Below are positions 19,180-27,397 of a stretch of DNA of 64,000 bases, one piece after another. Each line of letters opens with the position of its first letter. Within the stretch, counting starts at the first letter, position 1. The notes under the pieces were generated by a model. That model was not told where the DNA came from. It ran no database searches and saw only the letters and a program-made list of their open reading frames with translations. The position numbers were made by a program, and so were the translations under genes. This DNA comes from Ensifer sp. WSM1721. Lineage in GTDB: Bacteria; Pseudomonadota; Alphaproteobacteria; Rhizobiales; Rhizobiaceae. Location of the stretch: positions 1,116,001 to 1,180,000 of the forward strand of contig NZ_CP165782.1 in NCBI RefSeq assembly GCF_000513895.2. Reading direction: 5' to 3'.

Positions 19180-19986
19180 ATGTCCGGGACTGGAAAGCTA
19201 CAGCGGTGGGTCGGCGAGGTCTCAGGCATCGAGGAGACCTGGAATCCGAAATGGCAACGTCACCTGCCAATTCAGGCCCCCTTCGAGTGGCTCGCGAAAG
19301 GCTGGCGTGACCTCGTAACTTATCCGGCGCTCAGTCTGAGCTACGGCGTGGCCGTCTTCGTCGTTTCCTTCTTGTTCATCTGGCTCCTATTCGCTACCGG
19401 ACGCGACTATTTCCTGCTTCCGGCCATCGCGGGCTTCATGATCATCGCACCGCTCCTTGCCGCGGGCCTTTACCTGAAGAGCTCCCGCCTTGAACGGCTC
19501 GAGCCGGTCAGCCTTGGAAGCATGCTGCGCGTCAGACCCCTAGCCGGTGCCCAGGTGTTCTTTACCGGGCTGATTCTGTGCATGCTCATGCTCCTCTGGA
19601 TGCGCGCAGCGGTGATCATCTATGCCTTGTTTTTCGGCGTGCGGCCGTTTCCCGGCCTGGGCCATGTCACGCAACTCCTGCTGACAACGCCCACCGGATG
19701 GGCCATGCTCGCGGTCGGCATTTTCGTCGGCGCCCTTTTTGCCGGATTTTCCTTCGCGATAAGCGTGTTCTCCATCCCTATGCTGCTCGACCAGCGCATC
19801 GATGCGTTTACGGCAATGGGTGTCAGCGTCGCGCTCGTCTGGAACAACCTCCGTCCGATGCTCGTGTGGGGCGCGATCGTACTGGGACTGTTTCTGGTCA
19901 GCGTCGCCACGGCTCTGATCGGTCTGGTCGTGATCTTCCCCTTACTCGGGCATGCGACCTGGCATGCGTACAAGGCGGTGCGCTAG
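19180..19986 (+). CDS. DUF2189-family integral membrane protein
   Basis: 268 residues from ATG 19180, which has a GGAGAG ribosome binding site (a TTG 12 bp upstream is less likely). Six hydrophobic segments are visible, with the N-terminal pattern PFEWLAKGWRDLVTYPALSL and the C-terminal LLGHATWHAYKAV typical of DUF2189 proteins, which frequently lie next to respiratory genes in alphaproteobacteria. The biochemical role is unknown. It stands 2 bp before fixI and so is part of the oxidase operon. Confidence 0.85.
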   Translation: MSGTGKLQRWVGEVSGIEETWNPKWQRHLPIQAPFEWLAKGWRDLVTYPALSLSYGVAVFVVSFLFIWLLFATGRDYFLLPAIAGFMIIAPLLAAGLYLKSSRLERLEPVSLGSMLRVRPLAGAQVFFTGLILCMLMLLWMRAAVIIYALFFGVRPFPGLGHVTQLLLTTPTGWAMLAVGIFVGALFAGFSFAISVFSIPMLLDQRIDAFTAMGVSVALVWNNLRPMLVWGAIVLGLFLVSVATALIGLVVIFPLLGHATWHAYKAVR

Positions 19987-19988
19987 TC

Positions 19989-22259
19989 ATGTCCTGCTGC
20001 TCGGGCATTTCTGTTCCACTCGCCGAGGGCGCCGCTCGGAAGACCGCGCGCGCTGAGGAGATCCGGCTCGCGAGCCGTGATCTCGGCGACGGGCTTCGTC
20101 AAACCATTTTGTCGCTGCCCGAGGTGCATTGCGCCGCCTGTATTGCTGCCGTCGAAGGCGCTCTCGGGAAAATTCCCGGCGTCGAGTTTGCCCGAGTGAA
20201 CCTGTCCACGCGGCGAGTGACCATCAACTGGCGGGGCAATGACGACGCGAGCCCAGATTTCGCCGCCCCGCTTGCCAAAATCGGCTATGCCTCGCATCTG
20301 GCCTCCATCGAGGAGGACACGCAGGATCCGGTGCTTTCCTCGCTTTTGAGGGCGCTCGCGGTCGCCGGTTTCTCGGCGATGAACATCATGATTCTCTCGG
20401 TATCGGTCTGGTCCGGGGCCGATCCGGCGACGCGCCAAGCTTTCCATCTGATTTCGGCCGCGCTCGCTCTGCCGGCGATCGTCTATTCCGGCAGGATATT
20501 TTATCGCTCGGCCTGGGCGGCACTGTGGCACGGTCGCACCAACATGGACGTTCCGATCAGCGTCGGCGTTCTCCTCGCCTTTGGCCTGAGCGTCTACGAC
20601 ACCCTTGAAAACGCGGCCTATGCCTATTTCGACGCGAGCACGTCCTTGCTGTTCGTCCTGCTGGCAGGGCGAACACTGGACCACCTGATGCGGGGCAAGG
20701 CGCGTTCCGCCGTGGGAGCGCTTGCGAGGCTCGCGCCGCGGGGCGCAAATGTGATCCGGGCGGACGGCGCGATTGATTACGTCCCGCTTTCCGAGATCAA
20801 GCCGGGCATGCATCTGCTGGTCGCCGCCGGCGAGCGCGTTCCGGTCGACGGCGTTGTCGTCAAAGGCGCCTCGGAGCTTGATTGTTCGCTCGTTTCAGGG
20901 GAAAGCCACTGGATGCATGCCGCGGCGGGAAGCGCCGTAAAGTCGGGCGTACTGAATCTTTCCAATCCGCTGACACTCCGGGCGACCGCATCCGCCGACG
21001 AATCCTTCTTCGCCGAGATGACCCGCATGATGGAGGCTGCCGAGAGCGGGCGCTCCAAGTATCGCCGCATCGCTGATCGCGCCGCAGGCTTGTATTCGCC
21101 CGTCGTGCATGGGACTGCACTCCTTTCACTGCTGGCATGGCTCTGTGCAACAGGAGACCTTCACAAGGCGATCACAATCGCTATTGCAGTGCTGATCATA
21201 ACCTGCCCCTGTGCTCTCGGACTTGCGGTCCCGATGGTGCAGGTGGTCGCGGCGCGCCGCCTTTTCGAACGTGGCATCATGGCGCGCGACGGGTCCGCAT
21301 TCGAGAGACTGAGGGAAATCGACACCGTGCTTTTCGACAAGACCGGAACGCTGACCCTCGGCGAGATGCGGTTCGTCAATGCGGGCAGCATTCAGCCCCG
21401 GCTTCTGTCTTTGGCCGCCGCTATGGCGAGAGTGTCGCAGCATCCCGCCTCCGTCGCCATCGCCTCGGCGGGCGCCGGGCGGCAGGCAGTCCCCGTGATG
21501 ATGTTCGACAGCCTGGAGGAGATCCATGGCTGCGGCATCGAGGGGCGGGCAGGGGACGCGGTCTACCGTCTCGGACGCCCGTCGTGGGCATCCACCGCAA
21601 TGCAAATCGACGTGGGACCGTCGTCGGCAATCGTGCTGTCAAGGGACGGCGAGACGATGGCGGTTTTCGCTTTCGAGGATTCCGTCCGTCCGGGCGCTCG
21701 AGAGCTTGTCCAGTCGCTACGCTCCGCCGGTCTTTCTGTGAGCATAGTGTCGGGAGATCGTGATGCCGCTGTTTCGTTCGTTGCCAGGCAACTGGACATA
21801 GAGGAGTTCTCGGCCGAGTTGCAGCCGGGTCAAAAGGTCGAAGCCATCAGGGCGCTCGCAGCGACCGGCCGCAAGGTGCTGATGATTGGCGACGGACTCA
21901 ACGACGCGCCGGCACTTGCGGCCGCGCATGTGTCGATTGCGCCGTCAACGGCAACGGACGTCGGGCGGAGCGCATCAGACTTCGTTTTCCTTGGTTACAG
22001 CCTGCTGGCAGTCCGGGAAATCATTCAAACCGCGTCAAGGGCCGATGTGCTCATCCGCCAGAATTTCGCAATGGCAATCGCCTACAATGTCGTCAGCGTC
22101 CCCTTCGCGATTGCCGGACTGGTCACGCCGCTCGCTGCCGCGCTTGCCATGTCCTTGTCCTCGATCGTCGTCGTTGGAAACGCGCTGCGCCTCGGTGCAA
22201 AGGTCGACAAGGGCCCGCGCACCTTCAGCACGACAAAACCAGCCACGGCAAGGATATGA
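19989..22259 (+). CDS. fixI: P1B-type copper-transporting ATPase for cbb3 oxidase assembly
   Basis: 756 residues. A heavy-metal-associated domain with CAAC at 48-51, membrane segments, the actuator loop with SGES, the metal-binding CPC in ITCPCALGLAVP, the phosphorylation site DKTGTLT and the hinge MIGDGLNDAPAL are all present in order. CcoI/FixI proteins export copper from the cytoplasm for the CuB centre of the oxidase. ATG 19989 is chosen because the longer open frame overlaps the DUF2189 gene. The N-terminal MSCC may add metal ligands. The stop overlaps fixS. Confidence 0.96.
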   Translation: MSCCSGISVPLAEGAARKTARAEEIRLASRDLGDGLRQTILSLPEVHCAACIAAVEGALGKIPGVEFARVNLSTRRVTINWRGNDDASPDFAAPLAKIGYASHLASIEEDTQDPVLSSLLRALAVAGFSAMNIMILSVSVWSGADPATRQAFHLISAALALPAIVYSGRIFYRSAWAALWHGRTNMDVPISVGVLLAFGLSVYDTLENAAYAYFDASTSLLFVLLAGRTLDHLMRGKARSAVGALARLAPRGANVIRADGAIDYVPLSEIKPGMHLLVAAGERVPVDGVVVKGASELDCSLVSGESHWMHAAAGSAVKSGVLNLSNPLTLRATASADESFFAEMTRMMEAAESGRSKYRRIADRAAGLYSPVVHGTALLSLLAWLCATGDLHKAITIAIAVLIITCPCALGLAVPMVQVVAARRLFERGIMARDGSAFERLREIDTVLFDKTGTLTLGEMRFVNAGSIQPRLLSLAAAMARVSQHPASVAIASAGAGRQAVPVMMFDSLEEIHGCGIEGRAGDAVYRLGRPSWASTAMQIDVGPSSAIVLSRDGETMAVFAFEDSVRPGARELVQSLRSAGLSVSIVSGDRDAAVSFVARQLDIEEFSAELQPGQKVEAIRALAATGRKVLMIGDGLNDAPALAAAHVSIAPSTATDVGRSASDFVFLGYSLLAVREIIQTASRADVLIRQNFAMAIAYNVVSVPFAIAGLVTPLAAALAMSLSSIVVVGNALRLGAKVDKGPRTFSTTKPATARI

Positions 22260-22507
22260 ATTATCTCGCTGTCCTCATTCCGGTTGCGTTGGCGATGGGC
22301 GTTGTCGGACTTCTGGCATTCTTCTGGTCGCTGAGTTCGGGGCAATATGACGACCTCGACGGGGCGGCTGAAAGGGTGTTGTTGGAAGAGGACGACGGGA
22401 CATCGCCGGCGGGAGAAGGAACTGCGAGCGGGCACCGGCGTTCCCGTTCGGAAGACCGTGAAGCGAAACTCCAAGCTGGAGGTCCGAATGCAACAGAGCA
22501 TGGATGA
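22256..22507 (+). CDS. fixS: cbb3 oxidase maturation protein CcoS
   Basis: 83 residues. One N-terminal membrane helix followed by the FFWSLSSGQYDDLDGAAERVL segment typical of CcoS/FixS, which is needed for insertion of heme and copper into the oxidase. The ATG overlaps the fixI stop (ATGA). The tail after about residue 48 (Gly-, Ser-, Arg-rich) is longer than in typical 50-60-residue FixS proteins and overlaps the next gene by 20 bp, so it may be a recent extension. Confidence 0.9.
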   Translation: MNYLAVLIPVALAMGVVGLLAFFWSLSSGQYDDLDGAAERVLLEEDDGTSPAGEGTASGHRRSRSEDREAKLQAGGPNATEHG

Positions 22508-22811
22508 ACGCTTGGGTAGAAGCCCGCCCGAGCAACCTGAGGAGAGGCAGAAAGAAGTGGCGGACTGGCAGATCGATCCGTCGGAGTCCGTCACCCTGTT
22601 CGCAATTGCCGTGGGAGCGGTCGGCGCTGTGGTCGGACTCGTCGCCGGGATCGCGTTCCGTTCCGATACGGGAATAGCTTGGACGATCCTCAATTGCTTT
22701 GTTGCGGTCCTCGCCGGTGGTTCTGCAGGGGTGGTCACGGGCGGCACGATAGGAGCTGCCGTTGGTATGTTTCGCGGCGCCAGAGTGCCGCAAGCACACG
22801 GCGAGAAATGA
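22488..22811 (+). CDS. Small membrane protein, glycine-zipper-like
   Basis: 107 residues from ATG 22488, with GGAGG 5 bp before it, chosen over a longer frame that overlaps fixS. A polar N-terminal third (rich in Glu, Gln, Pro) precedes two hydrophobic segments (FAIAVGAVGAVVGLVAGIAF and a second one rich in Gly: AGGSAGVVTGGTIGAAVGMF). I do not recognise a family beyond the glycine-rich helices. It overlaps the end of fixS and closes the operon. Confidence 0.65.
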   Translation: MQQSMDERLGRSPPEQPEERQKEVADWQIDPSESVTLFAIAVGAVGAVVGLVAGIAFRSDTGIAWTILNCFVAVLAGGSAGVVTGGTIGAAVGMFRGARVPQAHGEK

Positions 22812-23548
22812 CAAGAAATGTCGACCTGCACCGATGGCAGGATAAGCTAAAGTGTCGCGCCTTGTGTACGCGACGTTCAGCGGTTGTCGATCCGGCATTT
22901 CGCAAAAGCGAAGCTAATTCCAGTTCGCAGGGCGGCACGCTTTCCGTTCAGGCAATGGTTCCGGACCCTGCCGCAGAACCGACCGCCTAAACGGTGGAGG
23001 GCTATGAAGCCTATTGGTCCTTCGAAATCGACGAAGCGAATACGACATTTGCCATCACTGTAGAATCGTCTTTGGTCTGCAATCTCATCGGCCAGAAGAT
23101 GGAGCGAAAGTTCGAAGTCACCGAAGATCAGCTTGTGATCACCCCAACCAACCTAAAAATGGCTGTCGGGTAACCCACTAACATCAATAATGGGCAGTGG
23201 CTTCACATCCATCGGCCGCGTCGCCATTTTCCTTTACGGGCTAGGTGCCGGAAAACTGGTCGCGCTCCGCCTCACGCACTCCCTTTGCCAGTCCCAGCTT
23301 GAGGGAAAGTCCGCTCTCGGCAAACCTCAGGACGTAGCTCGCGCTGTGGTCGAGCGGCCGCTATGGGTCGACTGCGGCCGCTGATCGGACACTGCTGTTG
23401 GCACAAAAATCGGACTCGCAAGCACATCGGGAACATAGGCTGGTGCCCTATGCCCGGCACGTCCACGCAACCGGGGCGTCGCGAAACATATTGGTTGTGG
23501 AGGACCTACTCAAGCGATCCCCCAATTCTTCGGGCGGTGCGTCGCTCC
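22812..23548. other. Gene-poor junction region
   Basis: About 740 bp between the fix operon and the integrative element. Apart from the lipocalin-like remnant at 22994-23173, I see no gene with a start, ribosome binding site and plausible protein. A perfect 9-bp inverted repeat built on GCGGCCGC lies at 23353-23361 and 23374-23382. No tRNA gene or copy of the attachment core of the right end is visible here. Confidence 0.5.
22994..23173 (+). pseudogene. Remnant of a lipocalin-like domain protein (C-terminal end)
   Basis: A frame with no in-frame start upstream encodes 59 residues ending at TAA 23171. The pattern EAYWSFEIDEANTTFAITVE, then LIGQKMERKFEVTEDQLVIT, resembles the C-terminal half of the small lipocalin-like domain family of proteobacteria, in which a VEGS-N-xGxxxxRxFE pattern is usual. 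The N-terminal half of the domain is not found upstream, so this looks like a truncated relic marking a past rearrangement. Family assignment is from memory. Confidence 0.4.
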
Positions 23549-23746
23549 TTACCCGCGCGCCTTAAAGTACAGCCATCCTACCTCGCGCCATTCCGACACA
23601 AGGAAGGCGTTCTCCGTGATCGGGATTGGCAAGCTGATTGACCAAGTGAAGGTCTGATCGTCGTCAGGCGTGTGCCCGTAAAACATTATTGATCGACCGT
23701 CTTCAGCAAGTTCGGGATCGACCTGCTCGATGTCATCAAACGTCAT
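23549..23746 (-). CDS. Small hypothetical protein
   Basis: 65 residues, acidic N-terminus (MTFDDIEQVDPELAEDGRSI) and a Trp-rich C-terminus (SEWREVGWLYFKARG). It overlaps the upstream frame by 11 bp, as expected for a coupled gene. No family recognised. Its place at the left end suggests an accessory gene of the element. Confidence 0.4.
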   Translation of the reverse strand: MTFDDIEQVDPELAEDGRSIMFYGHTPDDDQTFTWSISLPIPITENAFLVSEWREVGWLYFKARG

Positions 23747-24150
23747 CGCTTTTCTCCGGTCCTTTTCTGGCGCGCATTGGCTTGCTGCCCTTCGCCGCGA
23801 GCTGCCACGAGGCTGGATCGCTGCCGGGTGCGGCGCCCTCTGGAACAGCCTTCAAGGCAACCCATAGACCGCCGGAATGCGTGACCATATCGCCTCGCGA
23901 GTAGGAGTTCGCGCTGAAAAATGCCCCGGTATCGAACTCCACCTTCCTCAAGCGGTTCGACACGAGTGAGGATCGCCCGCAACTTCGCGGACGTAGCAGC
24001 GGTCACGCCCGCGACGAGCGCGTGAACCATGCGCGTGCCCGTTGGCCGTTGCAGCTCCTCTTTCGTGAGGCCGGCGTCGAGGCCTGTTCTTATCTCCTCG
24101 GCGCGCGCCGCAATAAAGGCGAGCTGCTCGTCGTCGCCCTTGCCTGTCAT
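23736..24150 (-). pseudogene. Frameshifted gene with a C-terminal carbohydrate-binding-like domain
   Basis: Two frames seem to make one protein. Frame one runs from ATG 24150 and encodes about 64 sensible residues ending near AKLRAILTRV. The second, entered near 23963, encodes the domain YSRGDMVTHSGGLWVALKAV with PGSDPASWQLAAKG, a module common at the C-terminus of small phage-like and rhizobial proteins. One extra base would rejoin them. The rest of frame one is Arg-rich and looks like read-through. It could also be two overlapping genes with a GTG start at 23963. Confidence 0.5.
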
Positions 24151-24480
24151 TGCCCAACGCTCCCGATGATCTCCGCGACCTCGGTGCCCGATAGGCTTCG
24201 GCGCTGTTCAAGGATCACGGCCAGGCTCTCGATTTTCCGTGCGATGATCGAGCGCGAAGGAATCGGCGAGAGCAGAAACGTGCCCCCGCAACTCATCGGT
24301 CGGATGATGCCACGACCCCAGAAAAATTGCATGATTCAGTAGAAGTTCGTCCGATTTCGACAAGCCGGTTTCAGGCGCCGCAGTTCGGCCAGCTAGGGCA
24401 ACGACCGCATATTCCATCGCGAGCGCGCCGTGGTGATGCCCTCTTTCAAGGCAATCACCAGGAGATTCGAGAACCACCTC
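24147..24480 (-). pseudogene. Degraded C-terminal part of an M41-peptidase-like protein
   Basis: One frame encodes AVVALAGRTAAPETGLSKSD around 24350-24405, and another encodes SIIARKIESLAVILEQRRSL ending in SGTEVAEII around 24155-24235. Together they resemble the C-terminal region of FtsH/M41-type peptidase-like proteins found on rhizobial islands (AGxxAE pattern, then a final helix ending in LTGxEV). The switch of frame near 24330 and lack of an HExxH site point to a broken gene. The reading is tentative. Confidence 0.35.
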
Positions 24481-24487
24481 GCGCCGG

Positions 24488-24718
24488 TCAAGCGAAGCAG
24501 CCGAAGCGATAGGCGGCCGTCGAGGCGTTGATGACGTTTCCCGGCGCGAAGTCGTCGTCGGTTTGCTTCTCGCAAAGTTTGCGACAATGGGAGTCCGGCT
24601 CCGCGCTCTGCACCTGATCCCGCGCGCCGAGTAGCTGGTCAATCTCTGCATTGAGGCGACCAAGCTGCTCTGCCATGCGCCTTTGTTCCGCGAGCAGAAG
24701 GGTGAGCGTGTCAGTCAT
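24488..24718 (-). CDS. Small hypothetical protein, coiled-coil N-terminus
   Basis: 76 residues from ATG 24718 (GAGAAG upstream); a GTG at 24751 is an alternative. The first 35 residues (LLLAEQRRMAEQLGRLNAEI) form a heptad-like helix. The rest includes two cysteines in SHCRKLCEKQ, without a full metal site. It lies 33 bp after the J-domain gene on the same strand. Function unknown. Confidence 0.4.
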   Translation of the reverse strand: MTDTLTLLLAEQRRMAEQLGRLNAEIDQLLGARDQVQSAEPDSHCRKLCEKQTDDDFAPGNVINASTAAYRFGCFA

Positions 24719-24751
24719 TGTCTTCTCGGAAGTCCCATGGACTGATAACAC

Positions 24752-25783
24752 TTACGACAGCAATTGCGTGCTCGAGCCGATGCGTCGGCTAGATGCACGA
24801 ACCCGGCGATAGACGATTATGGCTCCTTTTGGCGCGTACCTTGGCTCTTCCGGTTTCGCCGCTTCCGTGCCAATCGCAGCCAACAGCCGATCCCGTGCCT
24901 CGACCAGCTTACGGAACATTTCTGCCGTGCCGCCTTGGTCGGGATGCGCCTTCAAAGCTTTCTTGCGGAATGCCTTGATGACTTCTTCGCGGCTGTAGTT
25001 CGACGAGACGCCGAGCAGTTCCATCGCCTCGACAAGAGGCACCTGCATGCTTGGCGGGACGCCGCCGCCGGATGTACCGAAGCGTGACCACCATAATTTG
25101 TCCAACTTCTCGGCCATGCGTCCGGTTTGTGATGACACGAAACACACGCCGCGCCACCATGCCCACGCGTGCCAAAGTTGCCGACGATCAAGGCGCGCCG
25201 CCTCACCACGATAACGGACAACGACGTTGCGCTCTGTGATGCGAGTGATTTCTGCCTCGAACCAGGCGATGCCATTGCGGTCGATGCTGATAGCCCACAC
25301 TTGAACGGGCACGTCCGGCGGATGGAAGAACAGCCGCTTCCTGACCGTGGTGGTCTTCCAGAAGTGCGTCTTCCAGCGGTAGTATCCGCGCTTGTCCGGG
25401 ACCGGCACTGACTGACCCCATGTGCCGATCATATCGCAATAGTCGAAAAGCCGGCGTGCCTCCACATAAGCCGGATCACGCTCAAATCGATCTATATATT
25501 CCTTATCGGGAGAGTTCTCGTGATAACACTTACGGCCCAATGCCGCTTCCGTGTTCTTGTGAGCGCGGCTTATCAACTTTTCGGCTTGCTTATGCTTCTC
25601 CCTGATCCGCCGCAACAGACGATGCGCGGCGCGGGTCGCCGATAGCCGCTGCTCACGCGTCGGCTTCCGACCGCCCAGCTCATAAGCGTTATCAGTGATC
25701 TCGGAGATTGACAGCGCGCTGTCGCGGGTTGCGGCCAGCAAATCCGCGATCCGCCTTTCGATGGTGCCTGGTCCCCTGCTCAT
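24752..25783 (-). CDS. J-domain (DnaJ-like) protein of the element
   Basis: 343 residues. The first 70 residues (TIERRIADLLAATRDSALSI, then a long basic helix with RRIREKHKQAEKL) look like a winged-helix or helical nucleic-acid-binding region. The middle is Trp- and Tyr-rich with no family I recognise. The C-terminal part is a J-domain, with SREEVIKAFRKKALKAHPDQ carrying the diagnostic HPD at 280-282. J-domains stimulate Hsp70 ATPase. Phage lambda and plasmids use DnaJ/DnaK to activate replication complexes, so a replication-helper role beside the broken primase-helicase is an inference. Confidence 0.75.
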   Translation of the reverse strand: MSRGPGTIERRIADLLAATRDSALSISEITDNAYELGGRKPTREQRLSATRAAHRLLRRIREKHKQAEKLISRAHKNTEAALGRKCYHENSPDKEYIDRFERDPAYVEARRLFDYCDMIGTWGQSVPVPDKRGYYRWKTHFWKTTTVRKRLFFHPPDVPVQVWAISIDRNGIAWFEAEITRITERNVVVRYRGEAARLDRRQLWHAWAWWRGVCFVSSQTGRMAEKLDKLWWSRFGTSGGGVPPSMQVPLVEAMELLGVSSNYSREEVIKAFRKKALKAHPDQGGTAEMFRKLVEARDRLLAAIGTEAAKPEEPRYAPKGAIIVYRRVRASSRRIGSSTQLLS

Positions 25784-26076
25784 GAGTGATAATACTTAAA
25801 CAATGCCAGGATCGCGTTCATGGTGTTCGCATCCCTCATCGTCTTGCTCCTATTTTCCGACGCCGGGATTGACGCCGGAAGCCTGAACCGGATCGGTGAA
25901 AGTCGTGAAAGTCGCGGTCCGCCAACTTCCCTAATTGCCCTTTCCCTTCACGCGCCCGTGCGCATTCACCAACGCATTGTTATCGCTATAGTTTTTATAC
26001 CATTAGGGCCGATGGATTTGAGCAAGATGGAAAACCGCGACTTTCACGACTTTCACGACTTTGACTTTCTCGGCCT
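25784..26076. other. AT-richer gene-free segment, candidate replication origin
   Basis: 293 bp between the primase-helicase end and the J-domain gene start. It is AT-richer than its flanks around 25975-26035 and contains the paired GTGAAAGTC repeats described separately. An open frame on the forward strand crosses it but translates the repeats and looks non-coding. Confidence 0.45.
25896..26056. repeat. 23-bp perfect inverted repeat built of 9-bp iteron-like units
   Basis: Two tandem GTGAAAGTC units plus GCGGT at 25896-25918 are exactly mirrored at 26034-26056 as ACCGC plus two GACTTTCAC-type units; a third, variant unit GACTTTGAC follows to about 26065. The arms are 115 bp apart and flank an AT-rich centre. 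The pattern resembles iterons of plasmid or satellite origins; a very long hairpin in RNA is the other reading. Confidence 0.75.
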
Positions 26077-27397
26077 TTAAAGCTCCTTCACTGCCTCAAA
26101 CCGTTCTCTAGGCGTGACATCCTTCCTGCCATACACGACGGTTCGCTTGCCGCGGATCACCCAAAACCCGTCTTCGGCGGTCGGGTTGGCAAGGCGCGCA
26201 TACCCGGCGCGGTCCATGTTCTTCGGGATTTGGCGGCGGTTCTTAGGGTCGTTCAGCCAGGTTTCGAGCGGACTGCCTATTGGCGTCTTGGCGATGATCA
26301 TGCTGATAGTGACGACTGGCGGCTTGCCCAGATCCTCAATCGTTTCCTTGAGCATGGCGACTTCCGGGTTTAGCTCGGTCGTGACGATCTCCCAGAACGC
26401 GGCGGTCTTCCGCGGCGGCTTCTTCGCGTTGAAGCCGGACAGGTCCACGCTGCGCAAGTAGGCGGCAACGTGTCCGCTGCCTTCCTTGTCGAACCACCGA
26501 TAAAGGTCGTCGAAATAGGTCTCGCTGAAATCGGTCCGGGCGGCTTCAGACGCGGCGACGTAATGGCGGCGGTCGTCTTCCGGCAGATACAAGCCATCGG
26601 TCTTGTAGTTCGAGCCGATGACGACGCCGCACAGGTTCGGAATCAGATATTCGGGCCGGTTCTTCTCGTCGATGTAGAGGCAATCAGGCGGTGCCGCGAG
26701 AAGCGGTTTGCAATGCTCATAGAAGCTATAGCGGTTGACTTCGCCGAGGTCGCGGCCCTCGTTGACTTGCAGGATGACGGTCTTGGACCAGCCGTTGAAG
26801 CGGCCGAGAAGCACGGTCGGCGAAATGGCCTTGTGGTTCCAGCGGCCGATTGCCTCAATGACGGGATAAAGGATCGTATCCTTACCGACGCCTTGTTCAC
26901 CGATCATCACCAGCCCATGATTGATCTTCTCATGCGGCCGCTGAACGCGATGCGCAAACCATTTAACCATGTGGTCGACGTCATCAGGAAAGATGATGCG
27001 GATGTGATCGAGCCATGGTCCGGCTTTTGAAGGATCGCCCAGGAGGATCGGAGCGGGACGGTAGAGATTAAACAGGGTCGCGCCGGGCTTATCGATTAAG
27101 CCGCCTTCGGTCATCAGCTTGTCGTAGATCAGGCGCGGCCAGCCGGGATGCCATGTCATCGCCTCGACTGGCTGAGGATGGCCAAAGGTCGCCGTTTTCC
27201 GTGTAGATGTATTTGTGGCTTGGCATGTGGCACCAGAAGTCGTCAGTCGTCAGCTTGAACCGTGCGCCCCTGCCTGTTTTCAGTATCCTCTCGTCCGGAT
27301 CGCCCTTGCCGTTGCCCTTGGCGGCTTGTTCTCGTTCGCGCTGCCGTTCCCAAGCTTGCCGCAGGCGTTCGGTGGCGCCGGAGTCCGTGTCGTTCAT
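26077..27397 (-). pseudogene. Primase-helicase (DUF5906-like), broken by a frame-changing deletion
   Basis: The N-terminal part starts at ATG 27397 and runs in frame to DLWPSS near 27175 (containing KLTTDDFWCHMPSHKYIY). The remaining roughly 360 residues follow in another frame: QPVEAMTWHPGWP, then the P-loop region GEQGVGKDTI, an ATPase core and YLPEDDRRHYVA. Family members as I recall them carry about 20-40 residues between the Trp-Pro and Gln-Pro-Val-Glu motifs, missing here, so a short deletion removed them and shifted the frame. The 26077-27159 part could still be made alone from an ATG at 27159. Confidence 0.7.

Noticed and set aside
23353..23382. Two NotI sites flanking a SalI site, resembling a cloning linker
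   Set aside because: Flanking DNA looks native rhizobial and continuous; a short inverted repeat by chance is more likely than vector contamination.
25820..26080. 86-codon forward frame ending in repeated Asp-Phe-His
   Set aside because: The end of the translation is just the iteron-like repeat read as codons; the frame has no support as a gene.
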